A DNA stretch of 64,000 bases from Bacteroidaceae bacterium (GTDB lineage Bacteria; Bacteroidota; Bacteroidia; Bacteroidales; Bacteroidaceae). Below the pieces are notes generated by a model that made no database searches, was not told the origin of the DNA, and saw only the letters and a program-made list of their open reading frames with translations. The stretch lies in contig JAFYWV010000023.1 in the NCBI GenBank assembly GCA_017546505.1, positions 25,170 to 89,169 on the forward strand, written 5' to 3'. This document shows, in pieces, positions 39,325 to 48,423 of the stretch (position 1 is the stretch's first letter; the number at the start of each line of letters is the position of its first letter). The position numbers and the translations under genes were made by a program.

Positions 39325-41655
39325 TCAGTTAATCTCCAACTCATCAACAAAGATGAACGCAGGGTAACCCACTGCAGGGTGCCACGCCGGCATATCGCGG
39401 TCCGAGAGTGCTGTAATCTTTACATATCGTGCCTCGGTCTCTTCAAACTCAGCCTTGTGGCTGTATATCCTGTTCTCGTCCTCGGCAGTGAGGTCGGGAT
39501 ACTCCTCGTCAAAAAGGATTGTGTAGTTCTCGCCATCGTTTGAGGCAGAAACGGTGAGCCCCAAGAGGTCGAACACCCAATCGCCCTTGTCCACGCTTGT
39601 GTTGAACGATACGCTGCTGAACTTCTCGGCTTTTTTAAGGTCAATGACAGCCTCGAGGTCGGTGAGGCAGAAACCCAACCAACGGCCTGTGCGGTAGTTG
39701 GGAGTGCCCTTCAGACCATCGACAAGTGTGATTGCGCCTTTGAAGGTGTAGTTCTCGTGTATTGGCTGCAAAAGGGTGATGGGCTTTGCTGTTGCCTTGT
39801 TGAAGAATATCTCCTCGGTGAGTGTTCTTGTTGTGCCGCGCTTGCCAATGCCCTTTGCCTTGAATGTACAGCTCTTGTCAAATTCAATGGGTGCGGTGTA
39901 GCGTGCCGATGCTGTTGTGGGCTCTGTGCCGTCGAGAGTGTAGTAGATAGGTGTGTCGTCAACAACCTTCAGTGTTGCTGTGATTACTCCACGCTCTGTG
40001 TCTGTGCCGAACTCCGGCTCAATATCAAGAATATGCTTTGCATAGTTGTAGCCGTTTGCCTCGTAAAGTTTCAGCAAGGGCATCAGGCGCTGTTTGAAGT
40101 TGTTGAAGTCCTTCTTCTCGGGGTTGCACCACTGTACCTCGCAAAGCGCTGCCATACGTGGCAGCTCCATATACTCGACGTGGCTGAATGTGGGTATATA
40201 TTCGCTCCACAGGTTGGCCTGCACGCCGATGATGTGCTTTTGCTCCTCGGGTGTGAGTGACTCGTGCATAGGCTCAAAACTATAAACCTTTTCTACGGGA
40301 ACATAACCGCCGATTGCCAAAGGCTCGTCATCGGTGTATGTTGTCTGGTAGTAGTCGAAGTACATAAAGCTTGTGGGTGACATAATGCAGTCGTGTCCCT
40401 GCTTTGCAGCCTCAATGCCGCCCTCGATGCCTCGCCAAGAGTGCACGGTGGCGTTGGGCGCAAGGCCGCCTTCAAGGATTTCATCCCAGCCGATAATCTG
40501 TCGGCCCTTGCTGTTGAGGTGCTTCTCGGCGTGGTTGATGACAAAGCTCTGCAAGTACATCTCGGCGCTGTGCTTGTCGTCGCCCTTTATGCCAAGAGCC
40601 TTTATGCGTGCCTGGCACTTGGGGCACTTCTCCCACTGTGTCTTTGGGCATTCGTCGCCACCGACGTGTATATATTCCGACGGGAACACCTCGACAATCT
40701 CGTCAAGCACATCCTCAATGAACTTCAATGTTGCATCGTTGCCGGCGCAAAGCACGTTGTCCGACACGCCCCACATCTTCCACACCTCGTATGGGCCGCC
40801 TGTGCAGCCATATTCGGGGTATGCGGCAAGTGCAGCCTGCATATGTCCGGGAAGATCAATCTCCGGGATTACGGTTATGTGGCGCTCGGCAGCATAGGCG
40901 ATAATCTCGCGGCAATCCTCCTGTGTGTAGAAGAACGGGCCATAGTGCTGTCCGTCATATTCACCGCTGTTGCGTCCGATGACTGTCTCATCGCGCTCGG
41001 CAGCAACGGTTGTGAGCTTGGGGTATTTCTTTATCTCTATGCGCCAGCCCTGGTCATCGGTCAAGTGCCAATGGAAGCGGTTCATATTGTGCATTGCAAG
41101 CATATCGATGAAACGCTTGATTGAATCCTTTGTGAAGAAGTGACGCGATACGTCCAAGTGAGCGCCGCGATAGGCAAAGCGCGGATAGTCGGTTATTTTC
41201 ACTGCCGGCATCTCAACCTTTTCTGCTTTGGTTGCAGGCAACGATTTGCGTAGTGTCTGTATGCCATAGAACACTCCGGCCGGTGATGTCGATACAATCC
41301 CAACACCATCTTTTGTTACCTCCATATTATAGCCCTCTTTATTTTCGGGGGCATTGCCAATGGCAAGATTGATGACGTTGCCGCTGTTCTCGTTGCTCAG
41401 TGCAATCTTCAGTTCAAGTCCGGTGCTCTCTTTTATATAGCCGGCAAGCAGTTCGGCATTGCGCCTCATTGCCTCGTCACCATTGTGTGTGATGACTGTG
41501 TTGCCGTTCAGCTCAAAGCAAGTGCCTTGTTCCGCAATAATCTCCTGTGGCAACGGTATGACGTTGTAGTCGGCTTTCTGTGTCGTTGCGCCATCCTTGT
41601 TACACGCCGTAAGGCAGCAACAAGCCACAAACAGTGATAAAAAAGTTTTTTTCAT
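39325..41655 (-). CDS. GH20 beta-N-acetylhexosaminidase lipoprotein
   Basis: 776 residues. A lipoprotein signal with lipobox LTAC (Cys near 18) anchors it. A GH20b N-terminal domain (about 30-150) precedes the TIM barrel (about 155-500), whose substrate-assisted catalytic pair Asp334-Glu335 is visible in HVGGDECPK. After the barrel come a chitobiase-like Ig domain (IYYTLDGTEPTTASARY) and a discoidin/CBM32-like C-terminal domain (about 640-776). It removes terminal GlcNAc or GalNAc from host glycans or chitin fragments, probably at the cell surface. The gene is divergent from glyA with a promoter in the short gap, and is followed by a strong terminator. It is not next to other glycan genes. 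Confidence 0.93.
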   Translation of the reverse strand: MKKTFLSLFVACCCLTACNKDGATTQKADYNVIPLPQEIIAEQGTCFELNGNTVITHNGDEAMRRNAELLAGYIKESTGLELKIALSNENSGNVINLAIGNAPENKEGYNMEVTKDGVGIVSTSPAGVFYGIQTLRKSLPATKAEKVEMPAVKITDYPRFAYRGAHLDVSRHFFTKDSIKRFIDMLAMHNMNRFHWHLTDDQGWRIEIKKYPKLTTVAAERDETVIGRNSGEYDGQHYGPFFYTQEDCREIIAYAAERHITVIPEIDLPGHMQAALAAYPEYGCTGGPYEVWKMWGVSDNVLCAGNDATLKFIEDVLDEIVEVFPSEYIHVGGDECPKTQWEKCPKCQARIKALGIKGDDKHSAEMYLQSFVINHAEKHLNSKGRQIIGWDEILEGGLAPNATVHSWRGIEGGIEAAKQGHDCIMSPTSFMYFDYYQTTYTDDEPLAIGGYVPVEKVYSFEPMHESLTPEEQKHIIGVQANLWSEYIPTFSHVEYMELPRMAALCEVQWCNPEKKDFNNFKQRLMPLLKLYEANGYNYAKHILDIEPEFGTDTERGVITATLKVVDDTPIYYTLDGTEPTTASARYTAPIEFDKSCTFKAKGIGKRGTTRTLTEEIFFNKATAKPITLLQPIHENYTFKGAITLVDGLKGTPNYRTGRWLGFCLTDLEAVIDLKKAEKFSSVSFNTSVDKGDWVFDLLGLTVSASNDGENYTILFDEEYPDLTAEDENRIYSHKAEFEETEARYVKITALSDRDMPAWHPAVGYPAFIFVDELEIN

Positions 41656-41680
41656 ATTTCTTTCTTTGTTTATATTTTCA

Positions 41681-41688
41681 CAAACATA
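41681..41688 (-). promoter_or_regulatory. -7 box of the GH20 gene
   Basis: On the minus strand TATGTTTG matches TAnnTTTG exactly, 25 bases before the start codon. No good TTG box is found at the expected distance, so this is a partial promoter call. Confidence 0.42.
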
Positions 41689-41732
41689 TACAATTTTATG
41701 GTAATTTTAAAGTGTTTTCTTCTTTAATTGAC

Positions 41733-41740
41733 TATCTTCG
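41733..41740 (+). promoter_or_regulatory. -7 box of glyA
   Basis: TATCTTCG differs by one base from the TAnnTTTG pattern and ends 26 bases before ATG 41767. The same variant precedes the cyclophilin gene at 44282. Confidence 0.42.
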
Positions 41741-41766
41741 CGTAAAATAATCAAAAACAAATTACT

Positions 41767-43047
41767 ATGAAACGTGACAGACACATTTTTCAACTTATAG
41801 AGACTGAGTACCGCCGTCAGCTCAAGGGAATTGAGCTTATAGCATCGGAGAACTTTGTGAGCAACGAGGTTATGCAGGCGATGGGTTCGGTCCTCACAAA
41901 TAAATATGCCGAGGGTTATCCCGGCAAGCGCTATTATGGCGGTTGCGAGGTTGTGGATATTGTAGAGGAGATTGCACGCGAGCGCCTGAAGGAACTGTAC
42001 GATGCCGAGTGGGTGAACGTGCAGCCACACAGCGGAGCGCAGGCCAATGCTGCAGTTTTTCTTGCTGTGCTCAACCCCGGTGACAAGTTTATGGGCTTGA
42101 ATCTTGCTCACGGCGGGCACCTCTCACACGGCTCGGCTGTGAATACATCGGGCTTGATATATACACCTGTTGAGTACAACCTTAACCCCGAGACAGGTCG
42201 TGTGGATTATGACAAGATGGAGGAGACCGCTCTGCGCGAGAAGCCAAAGATGATTATCGGTGGCGGTTCGGCCTATTCACGCGAGTGGGATTACAAACGT
42301 ATGCGCGAGATTGCCGACAAGGTGGGCGCAATACTGATGGTGGATATGGCACACCCTGCCGGTCTCATAGCTGCCGGCTTGCTCGATAATCCTGTAAAAT
42401 ATGCCCATATTGTCACCTCTACAACCCACAAGACGTTGCGCGGACCTCGTGGCGGTGTAATAATTCTTGGCAAGGATTTTCCCAACCCCTGGGGCAAGAC
42501 AACACCGAAGGGCGAGGTGAAGATGATGTCGCAGTTGCTCGACTCGGCTGTGTTTCCCGGTATCCAGGGTGGCCCGTTGGAGCACGTCATAGCAGCCAAG
42601 GCCGTAGCCTTTGGCGAGGCTCTACAACCCGAGTTCAAGGAGTATCAGGCACAGGTGAAGCTCAACGCGGCAGTGTTGGCACAGGAACTTATGGACAGGG
42701 GCTTCGGCATTGTGTCGGGCGGAACAGACAACCACTCGATGCTTGTCGACCTGCGCGGCAAATACCCCGACCTCACGGGTAAGGTGGCCGAGAAGGCTCT
42801 TGTTGCCGCCGACATCACGGCCAACAAGAATATGGTGCCTTTTGACACCCGCAGCGCATTCCAGACATCGGGTATACGTCTTGGTACACCTGCCATCACC
42901 ACACGTGGAGTAAAGGAGAATATGATGCCTTTCATTGCCGAGATGATTGAGACCGTGCTAAGCGCCCCCGAGGATGAGAAAGTGATTGCCGCCGTGCGTG
43001 CAAAGGTGAACGAAACGATGGAGGAATTCCCGTTGTTCGCGTATTGA
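41767..43047 (+). CDS. glyA: Serine hydroxymethyltransferase
   Basis: A 426-residue PLP enzyme of one-carbon metabolism: serine plus tetrahydrofolate gives glycine plus methylene-tetrahydrofolate. Hallmarks are [11 protein letters not shown] near residues 22-32, [11 protein letters not shown] near 51-61, the histidine-rich [11 protein letters not shown] near 116-126, and the PLP lysine in [14 protein letters not shown] near 223-236. Length and motifs are normal for the family. The ATG start is unambiguous, just after a -7 box. It is a single gene ended by the hairpin at 43118. Confidence 0.97.
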   Translation: MKRDRHIFQLIETEYRRQLKGIELIASENFVSNEVMQAMGSVLTNKYAEGYPGKRYYGGCEVVDIVEEIARERLKELYDAEWVNVQPHSGAQANAAVFLAVLNPGDKFMGLNLAHGGHLSHGSAVNTSGLIYTPVEYNLNPETGRVDYDKMEETALREKPKMIIGGGSAYSREWDYKRMREIADKVGAILMVDMAHPAGLIAAGLLDNPVKYAHIVTSTTHKTLRGPRGGVIILGKDFPNPWGKTTPKGEVKMMSQLLDSAVFPGIQGGPLEHVIAAKAVAFGEALQPEFKEYQAQVKLNAAVLAQELMDRGFGIVSGGTDNHSMLVDLRGKYPDLTGKVAEKALVAADITANKNMVPFDTRSAFQTSGIRLGTPAITTRGVKENMMPFIAEMIETVLSAPEDEKVIAAVRAKVNETMEEFPLFAY

Positions 43048-43117
43048 AAACTGAAAACTGAAAAGTTAAAGGTGAAAACTTGCGCAAGCCTTGAACTTTG
43101 CTTTTTATCCACTTCCT

Positions 43118-43150
43118 AAAGGTTGCTCTGCGGAGCAGCCTTTTTCTTTT
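43118..43150 (+). terminator. Terminator of glyA
   Basis: An 11-bp stem with one wobble (43118-43128 with 43133-43143), a loop TGCG and a following T-rich tract. The 70 bases before it resemble the intergenic repeat seen at 58.4 kb. Confidence 0.85.
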
Positions 43151-43248
43151 TAGGCGGATGTCGTCCGGCTATTATTGGAATGTAATGTTATCTTCAAAAC
43201 AATCTCCCCTGTTTGTTGTTCCTTATAATACACAAATAAGAGAAAGTT

Positions 43249-44226
43249 ATGAGCAATATGAAGATTACAGTTTTTGCCGACCCTGTTTGCACTTGGTGTT
43301 GGGGTAGTGTGCCTGTGTTGAGGGCTTTGTCCTATCATTATGGCACAGGCATTGAAATGGATTATGTTATGGGTGGTATGATTGAGGACATAAGGACCTA
43401 CAACAACCGCCGTTTGTCAATAGGTGGCGATATAGCCCTATCGAACCGAAAGATATATGACCATTGGGTCGAGGCGTCGGCAATCCACGGGATGCCGGTG
43501 TGTGAAAACGGCTTCCACCTTTTTTCACAGGAGCATCCCTCTACAATCCCACAGAACTTGGCCTACATTGCCGCGCGTGTCTACGAGGCACGCTATTCGG
43601 GCGAGGTGAAACCCGGTGCTGCACAGCACTATCTGCGCCACCTGCAAGAGGCTACCGCCATTGATGCCGTGGTGACAAGTGATGCCGATACATTGGTGGA
43701 TATGTCGGCTGTGGTGGGTTTTGTCCCGGAGAAATTCCGTAGTATATACGCCGGGGATATTGTCAAGACACTTTATGACGAGGGTAAGGCTTTCTGTCGC
43801 AGTTACGAGGTCAACAGCTTTCCCACTTACCTGCTCACCTACCGTGGTGAGGAGATGATGCTGCGCGGTTATTCCACCTATGATGTCGTATGTAACTGCA
43901 TTGAACAACTGTCGTTCGGGAATATAAAACCTGTTGGCGATGGCCGTGCAGCCTTTACACCCGAGAATGTGTTGTGTTTTATGGAGAGCTATGCCTCGAC
44001 CTATCCGGTTGAGATTGCCACCGCCTTTGGGCTTGCAAGGCGCAACGGACACACGGCGCTGAATGTGGAGTCATACGATGGGCTCCCCGATATGCTCGAA
44101 AAGCTTATAGCCGCGGGTGAGATAGCTGTTGCTCCCCGTGGCAACGGGTTCATCTATTACAGGCTAAACGGCAAGCAGCCCAAACCGCATATACTGGGGC
44201 ATAAATATGCCAATGTCGATGCCTGA
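43249..44226 (+). CDS. DsbA-family thioredoxin-like protein (FrnE-like)
   Basis: A 325-residue cytoplasmic-looking protein with no signal peptide. The active site CTWC (Cys14, Cys17) lies in FADPVCTWCWGS, as in FrnE/2-hydroxychromene isomerase-type DsbA relatives, and the cis-Pro loop is at VNSFPTYLL near residue 190. About 100 residues beyond the usual 210-residue DsbA fold form an extra C-terminal domain that looks helical and then beta-rich (VEIATAFGLARRNGHTALNVESY), possibly a winged helix. It may be a redox enzyme in oxidative defence, but the partner is unknown. The first ATG is used, with another Met three codons on. A strong terminator follows. Confidence 0.8.
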   Translation: MSNMKITVFADPVCTWCWGSVPVLRALSYHYGTGIEMDYVMGGMIEDIRTYNNRRLSIGGDIALSNRKIYDHWVEASAIHGMPVCENGFHLFSQEHPSTIPQNLAYIAARVYEARYSGEVKPGAAQHYLRHLQEATAIDAVVTSDADTLVDMSAVVGFVPEKFRSIYAGDIVKTLYDEGKAFCRSYEVNSFPTYLLTYRGEEMMLRGYSTYDVVCNCIEQLSFGNIKPVGDGRAAFTPENVLCFMESYASTYPVEIATAFGLARRNGHTALNVESYDGLPDMLEKLIAAGEIAVAPRGNGFIYYRLNGKQPKPHILGHKYANVDA

Positions 44227-44243
44227 TGATGCAAATGTGTGCT

Positions 44244-44280
44244 AAGTGTGAAAGAATATTCTCTCTTTCACACTTTTTTT
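44244..44280 (+). terminator. Terminator of the DsbA-like gene
   Basis: A perfect 12-bp stem AAGTGTGAAAGA/TCTTTCACACTT (44244-44255 with 44264-44275) followed by a T-run that merges into the next promoter's -7 box. Confidence 0.85.
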
Positions 44281-44281
44281 A

Positions 44282-44289
44282 TATCTTCG
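44282..44289 (+). promoter_or_regulatory. -7 box of the cyclophilin gene, very close to the start codon
   Basis: TATCTTCG ends seven bases before ATG 44297. If transcription starts at the usual distance, the mRNA has little or no leader, or translation begins at the second ATG (44309). Confidence 0.4.
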
Positions 44290-44296
44290 CGTTGTA

Positions 44297-44980
44297 ATGA
44301 AAACATCTATGAAACACGTATATTACACTCTTTTGGCATTTTTGTTTCTCTCCTGCGCTTCGTCAAAGGATATGAAAGTGCGTATGCACACCACGGCGGG
44401 TGTCATTGACCTTTGTCTCTATGAAGAGACACCCGGCCACCGCGATAATTTTATTAAGCTTGTAAAGGAACACCGCTACGATTCCCTGCTTTTCCATCGT
44501 GTAATAAAGGATTTTATGATACAGGGCGGTGACCCTGCATCCAAGGGCGCGCCTGCAGGTGTCCTGCTTGGTGAGGGTGACCTGGGTTACACCGTAGATG
44601 CCGAGTTTATGCCTCAGAAGCATTTTCACCGTCGCGGTGTCCTTGCAGCAGCGCGTGAGGGTGATGATGTGAACCCCACAAAGGCCTCCTCGGCTATACA
44701 GTTCTACATCGTATGGGGCAAGGTCTACACAAAAGAGCAGTTGCAAGCCTTCAAGGAGTACTACAAACGACGCACGGGGCGTGAACTTGTAATCACTCCC
44801 GAACAGGAGGCCGTCTATACAACCGTTGGCGGCACGCCGCACCTGGATGGTGAATACACCGTCTTTGGCGAGGTAGTCAGCGGTCTCGAGGTCGTTGAGA
44901 GCATACAGGGCGTGGCGTGTGACGGCAACGACCGTCCGCTTGAGGATGTGAGAATACTTGGAACAGAAATAATAAAATAA
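44297..44980 (+). CDS. Cyclophilin-type peptidyl-prolyl isomerase, lipoprotein
   Basis: A 227-residue product with a short lipoprotein signal (lipobox FLSC, Cys near 20). The cyclophilin core follows: HRDNFIKLV, FHRVIKDFMIQGGDP (catalytic Arg in FHRVI), a long insert, and FGEVVSGLEVVESI. It catalyses cis-trans isomerisation at proline in the periplasm and so helps folding of exported proteins. Two Met starts are possible (44297 and 44309); the second gives a tidier signal peptide and a longer leader from the -7 box. Compared with E. coli PpiA it has an insertion of about 30 residues (KEQLQAFKEYYKRRTGRE), common in Bacteroidota. bcp follows at 7 bases. Confidence 0.9.
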   Translation: MKTSMKHVYYTLLAFLFLSCASSKDMKVRMHTTAGVIDLCLYEETPGHRDNFIKLVKEHRYDSLLFHRVIKDFMIQGGDPASKGAPAGVLLGEGDLGYTVDAEFMPQKHFHRRGVLAAAREGDDVNPTKASSAIQFYIVWGKVYTKEQLQAFKEYYKRRTGRELVITPEQEAVYTTVGGTPHLDGEYTVFGEVVSGLEVVESIQGVACDGNDRPLEDVRILGTEIIK

Positions 44981-44987
44981 TGGAGAT

Positions 44988-45440
44988 ATGTTGAATGTCG
45001 GTGATAAAGCCCCTGATTTCCTTGGTATCGACGAGCAGGGCAACGAACAGAGAGTGAGCAACTACAGTGGCCGCAAACTTGTGGTCTACTTCTATCCAAA
45101 GGACAGCACTCCCGGCTGCACGGCCGAGGCCTGTTCTTTGCGTGATGGTATGGATGAGCTTGTTGCAGCCGGATATGCGGTGGTGGGCATCAGCGCCGAC
45201 AGCGTTGCGTCACACCTGCGTTTCAAGGAGAAACAGCAACTTAATTTCCCGCTTGTTGCCGATGTCGGCAAAAGCACAATAACAGCCTTTGGCGCTTACG
45301 GCGAGAAGAAGATGGCCGGCAGGGTGTATATGGGTATAATCCGCACGACATTTGTAATAGATGCAGATGGAGTGGTGGAGCGGGTAATCACAAAGGTGGA
45401 TACAAAGAATGCTGCCCGACAGATATTGGACACAAAATAA
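44988..45440 (+). CDS. bcp: Thioredoxin-dependent thiol peroxidase (BCP/PrxQ)
   Basis: A 150-residue peroxiredoxin. Peroxidatic Cys44 lies in TPGCTAEAC, with the PrxQ-type resolving Cys49 five residues on. The Thr and Arg that complete the active site are visible (STPGC; the Arg is near RTTFVID). It reduces hydrogen peroxide and organic hydroperoxides in the cytoplasm with electrons from thioredoxin. It directly follows the cyclophilin gene (7-base gap), so the two form a small stress and folding operon. Confidence 0.94.
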   Translation: MLNVGDKAPDFLGIDEQGNEQRVSNYSGRKLVVYFYPKDSTPGCTAEACSLRDGMDELVAAGYAVVGISADSVASHLRFKEKQQLNFPLVADVGKSTITAFGAYGEKKMAGRVYMGIIRTTFVIDADGVVERVITKVDTKNAARQILDTK

Positions 45441-45459
45441 AATTACTGACAAATAAATT

Positions 45460-46365
45460 ATGTTTACTTTTCAATTTTTGAACGCAGTTGCAACCGATAC
45501 GTTGGCAACTGCTCCGGGCATCTCCGAAATGATGTCTACAGTCTCGGGTATGAGCCCCGATGAAATCAAGGCGGCAATTACTTCTCTTGCACTTTCGTTC
45601 TCTATCAAACTGATAAAGGTTCTGCTAATCTGGTTTGTGGGGCGTTGGATACTCAAGCGTGTTGTAAAGCTGCTTGTTTTTATCCTGCAAAAACATATAG
45701 ACAATGAGTCGGTAAGAAGTTTTGTCATCAGCCTTGTCGATGTGGTTGTGATGATACTGCTGATACTTATGATTATAGGTGTTCTTGGCATTGATACATC
45801 ATCGTTCATTGCAATTTTCGCTTCGGCCGGTGTTGCCATTGGTATGGCTTTGAGCGGTACCTTGCAGAACTTTGCCGGTGGTGTGATGATTTTGCTTTTC
45901 CGCCCGTTCAAGGTGGGCGATTACATTGAGGCACAGGGTGTTGCCGGAACAGTAAAGGAAATTCAGATATTCAATACAGTTGTAACAACCCCGGACAACA
46001 AGGTGATTCTTTTGCCGAACGGCGCAGTATCGACAGGTATCATCAACAACTACTCGCGTGAACCCAAACGCCGTCTCGATATGTCTTTCTCAATAAGCTA
46101 CGGCGACGATTTCTATAAGGCAAAAGCTGTTCTGCAAAAATTGATAGCACAGGATTCACGTATTCTTAATGCCCCTGCCGAACCATTCATTGAACTTGGT
46201 GAGATGGCTGCAAGTTCCATTAACATCGTAGTGCGTGTTTGGTGTAACCAGGCCGATTATTGGGCAATAAAATTCGACCTTAACAAAAAGGTATATGAGA
46301 CATTCCCAAAAGAGGGGTTGAGGTTTCCGTTTCAGACATATACAGTTAATATTACAAAGGAGTGA
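45460..46365 (+). CDS. MscS-type small-conductance mechanosensitive channel
   Basis: A 301-residue membrane protein with three N-terminal helices; TM3 is Gly/Ala-rich (ASAGVAIGMALSGTLQNFAGGVMIL), as needed for the pore, and is followed by the beta domain with FRPFKVGDYIEAQGVAGTVKEI and a C-terminal alpha/beta part. MscS opens on membrane tension to release solutes under hypo-osmotic shock. The length matches E. coli MscS. It begins 19 bases after bcp and may belong to that operon. Confidence 0.92.
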   Translation: MFTFQFLNAVATDTLATAPGISEMMSTVSGMSPDEIKAAITSLALSFSIKLIKVLLIWFVGRWILKRVVKLLVFILQKHIDNESVRSFVISLVDVVVMILLILMIIGVLGIDTSSFIAIFASAGVAIGMALSGTLQNFAGGVMILLFRPFKVGDYIEAQGVAGTVKEIQIFNTVVTTPDNKVILLPNGAVSTGIINNYSREPKRRLDMSFSISYGDDFYKAKAVLQKLIAQDSRILNAPAEPFIELGEMAASSINIVVRVWCNQADYWAIKFDLNKKVYETFPKEGLRFPFQTYTVNITKE

Positions 46366-46527
46366 AAATGACTAAAAAGCGTATCGCTGTGTTATGCTTG
46401 TCTTCAAAATCCTCATTTACGCTCAGTAAACTCCGTTTTTGAAGCCATCGCAAGCCTTGCGCTCCATCTTTTTATTCATTTTCATATAAAAGAGGGGTTC
46501 TAAAAAGCGTATAGCTGTGCTATGTTT
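46361..46527. repeat. Pair of short direct repeats after mscS
   Basis: A stretch starting CTAAAAAGCGTAT and ending near GCTGTG[TC]TATG appears at about 46372-46397 and again at 46500-46525, with two changes. A second motif, AAAAGAGGGGTT, occurs inside mscS (about 46309) and again just before the second copy. This suggests partial duplication of the end of mscS with intervening sequence. Confidence 0.5.
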
Positions 46528-46565
46528 ACGGCAGGGAGAGGGCAACACCCTCTCTCTGCCGTAAA
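46525..46565. terminator. Long hairpin upstream of sulP
   Basis: An 18-bp stem with one wobble (TTTACGGCAG... with ...CTGCCGTAAA) and a five-base loop. There is no T-run. It may end mscS transcripts. Confidence 0.55.
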
Positions 46566-46631
46566 TGTTAAATATTGGTGTTGCAAACAAAATTTATCAA
46601 TCTATAAAATAAGTTAAAAAATATTTTTTTG

Positions 46632-46639
46632 TAATTTTG
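46632..46639 (+). promoter_or_regulatory. -7 box of the sulP gene
   Basis: TAATTTTG matches the consensus and lies about 80 bases before ATG 46720. The TTG partner is not clear in the A/T-rich sequence upstream. Confidence 0.42.
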
Positions 46640-46719
46640 CACACCTTTTGTAAAAGGGGCTTTCACGGCAGTGTGTCGTGAGGCTCGCTTTGCTTTGAAA
46701 ACCAAACAAATACATTATA

Positions 46720-48423
46720 ATGAAAACGAAAAACATCATTGATTTTCATCCAAAGTTCATCGATGCGATGAAAAATTACTCTCGTGAAAAATTCTCGGCA
46801 GATGTAATGGCCGGAATAATTGTGGGTATCGTTGCCATTCCTCTTGCAATTGCATTCGGTATTGCCAGTGGAGTGGGCCCGGCCGAGGGACTTATGACAG
46901 CAGTCATTGCCGGATTGCTCATTTCAATATTGGGTGGTTCAAAGGTTCAAATTGGTGGCCCCACCGGTGCATTCATTGTAATCATATATGGTGTAATACA
47001 GCAGTATGGCATTGCCGGTCTTGCGATAGCCACGGTGATGGCCGGTATAATACTTGTTGTTATGGGATTGTGCCGTCTTGGAACAATCATCAAGTTTATG
47101 CCTTATCCCATCATCATCGGTTTCACCGGTGGTATTGCAATAACAATTTTCTCTACACAGATGAATGACCTCTTTGGTCTTGGAATAGAGAATGTACCTG
47201 CAAACTTCGTCGATAAGTGGGTGTGCTATGCAAAGAACATCTCTAGGATTGACTACTGGAGCGCCGGAATGGGTGTGTTGAGTGTCGTACTCATTGCGCT
47301 CACACCAAAATTCTCAAAGAAAATCCCCGGTTCGTTGCTGGCTATTGTTGTGATGACTCTTGCCGCTTGGCTTTTGCGTGAATTTGCAGGTGTGACAAGC
47401 ATAAAGACCATTGGCGACCTCTACGAGTTGCCTTCGGGTCTTCCTCCGTTCACAGTGCCCTCTCTTCCCGAGGGAAAGACTCTTTTTGGAGCAATGCAGG
47501 AGCTTGCACCTGTTGCCTTTACCATTGCAATGCTTGGTGCAATAGAGTCGCTGCTCTCGGCAATGGTTGCCGACGGTGTCATTGGTGACCGTCACAACTC
47601 GAATACCGAGCTCATTGGCCAGGGTGTTGCAAATATTGTGGCTCCGTTCTTCGGTGGTATACCCGCTACAGGAGCTATTGCCCGCACAATGGCAAACATA
47701 AACAACGGTGGCCGCACCCCGGTTGCCGGCATTGTACACACTTTTGTGCTTCTGCTTGTTCTGCTCTTCCTGGGTAGCCTTGTAAAGCTCATTCCAATGT
47801 GTTGCTTGGCCGGTGTGCTGGTTATGGTATCCTATAATATGAGTGGCTGGAGAACAATCGTTTCAATGTGCAAGAGCTCAATGTCGGGTACAAGCGTGCT
47901 CTTTGTGACTCTGTTGCTCACAGTGTTCTTTGACCTTACATTGGCCATTGAGGTTGGCTTGGTGATGGCTATCGTGATGTTTATGAAACGTGCTATGGAG
48001 AGCGCACATATCTCTGTTGTCCGCGACGAGATGAGCGTGCACAACGATGGAGAGAAGGACGAGGTGCTCTCAATCCCCACAGGTGCCGAGGTGTTTGAGA
48101 TTGAAGGTCCATTCTTCTTCGGTATTGCCAATAAGTTCGACGAACTCACCCGTAACAACGATGCAATGCCCATACGTATCGTCCGTATGCGTAAGGTGAC
48201 ATTCATTGATGCTACAGGATTGCATAACCTCGAGATTTTCATCAACGCTTCGCACAAAGAGGGCCGGACTGTAATCCTCTCGGGTGTACACGACAATGTC
48301 GAGAAGGCTTTGCGCAAGGGCGGCATTGCACGCCTTGTGGGCAAGGATAACATCTGCGGCAATATTCACCTTGCATTGCAGCGTGCACAGGAGCTCTCGG
48401 ATGAGCTTTTCGCCAATAAATGA
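46720..48423 (+). CDS. SulP family anion transporter with STAS domain
   Basis: A 567-residue protein. The membrane part (about 20-420) has SulP landmarks: ADVMAGIIVGIVAIPLAIAFGIASG (first helix block), VQIGGPTGAFIVI near residues 76-88, and GGIPATGAIARTMANINNGGRTPVAGI near 313-339. A cytoplasmic STAS domain follows (about 440-555, ATGLHNLEIFI). The family carries sulfate, bicarbonate or dicarboxylates; the substrate is not deducible. The stop overlaps the ATG of the EamA gene by 4 bases, so the two are coupled. Confidence 0.93.
   Translation: MKTKNIIDFHPKFIDAMKNYSREKFSADVMAGIIVGIVAIPLAIAFGIASGVGPAEGLMTAVIAGLLISILGGSKVQIGGPTGAFIVIIYGVIQQYGIAGLAIATVMAGIILVVMGLCRLGTIIKFMPYPIIIGFTGGIAITIFSTQMNDLFGLGIENVPANFVDKWVCYAKNISRIDYWSAGMGVLSVVLIALTPKFSKKIPGSLLAIVVMTLAAWLLREFAGVTSIKTIGDLYELPSGLPPFTVPSLPEGKTLFGAMQELAPVAFTIAMLGAIESLLSAMVADGVIGDRHNSNTELIGQGVANIVAPFFGGIPATGAIARTMANINNGGRTPVAGIVHTFVLLLVLLFLGSLVKLIPMCCLAGVLVMVSYNMSGWRTIVSMCKSSMSGTSVLFVTLLLTVFFDLTLAIEVGLVMAIVMFMKRAMESAHISVVRDEMSVHNDGEKDEVLSIPTGAEVFEIEGPFFFGIANKFDELTRNNDAMPIRIVRMRKVTFIDATGLHNLEIFINASHKEGRTVILSGVHDNVEKALRKGGIARLVGKDNICGNIHLALQRAQELSDELFANK

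Larger units (their letters stand above)
46366..46719. other. Intergenic region between mscS and sulP
   Basis: No gene. It holds the direct repeats above, a long hairpin at 46525-46565 and a -7 box at 46632-46639. The remaining sequence (46400-46490) resembles no feature I know. Confidence 0.6.

Noticed and set aside
40393-41124. 243-codon plus-strand frame inside GH20
   Set aside because: Antisense shadow of a well-supported enzyme, with Cys/Leu-rich composition typical of reversed frames.
39325-41655. Idea that GH20, GH2 and GH27/GH16 form one polysaccharide utilization locus
   Set aside because: They are separated by housekeeping genes, lie on both strands with separate promoters and terminators, and no SusC/SusD, regulator or sulfatase is present.
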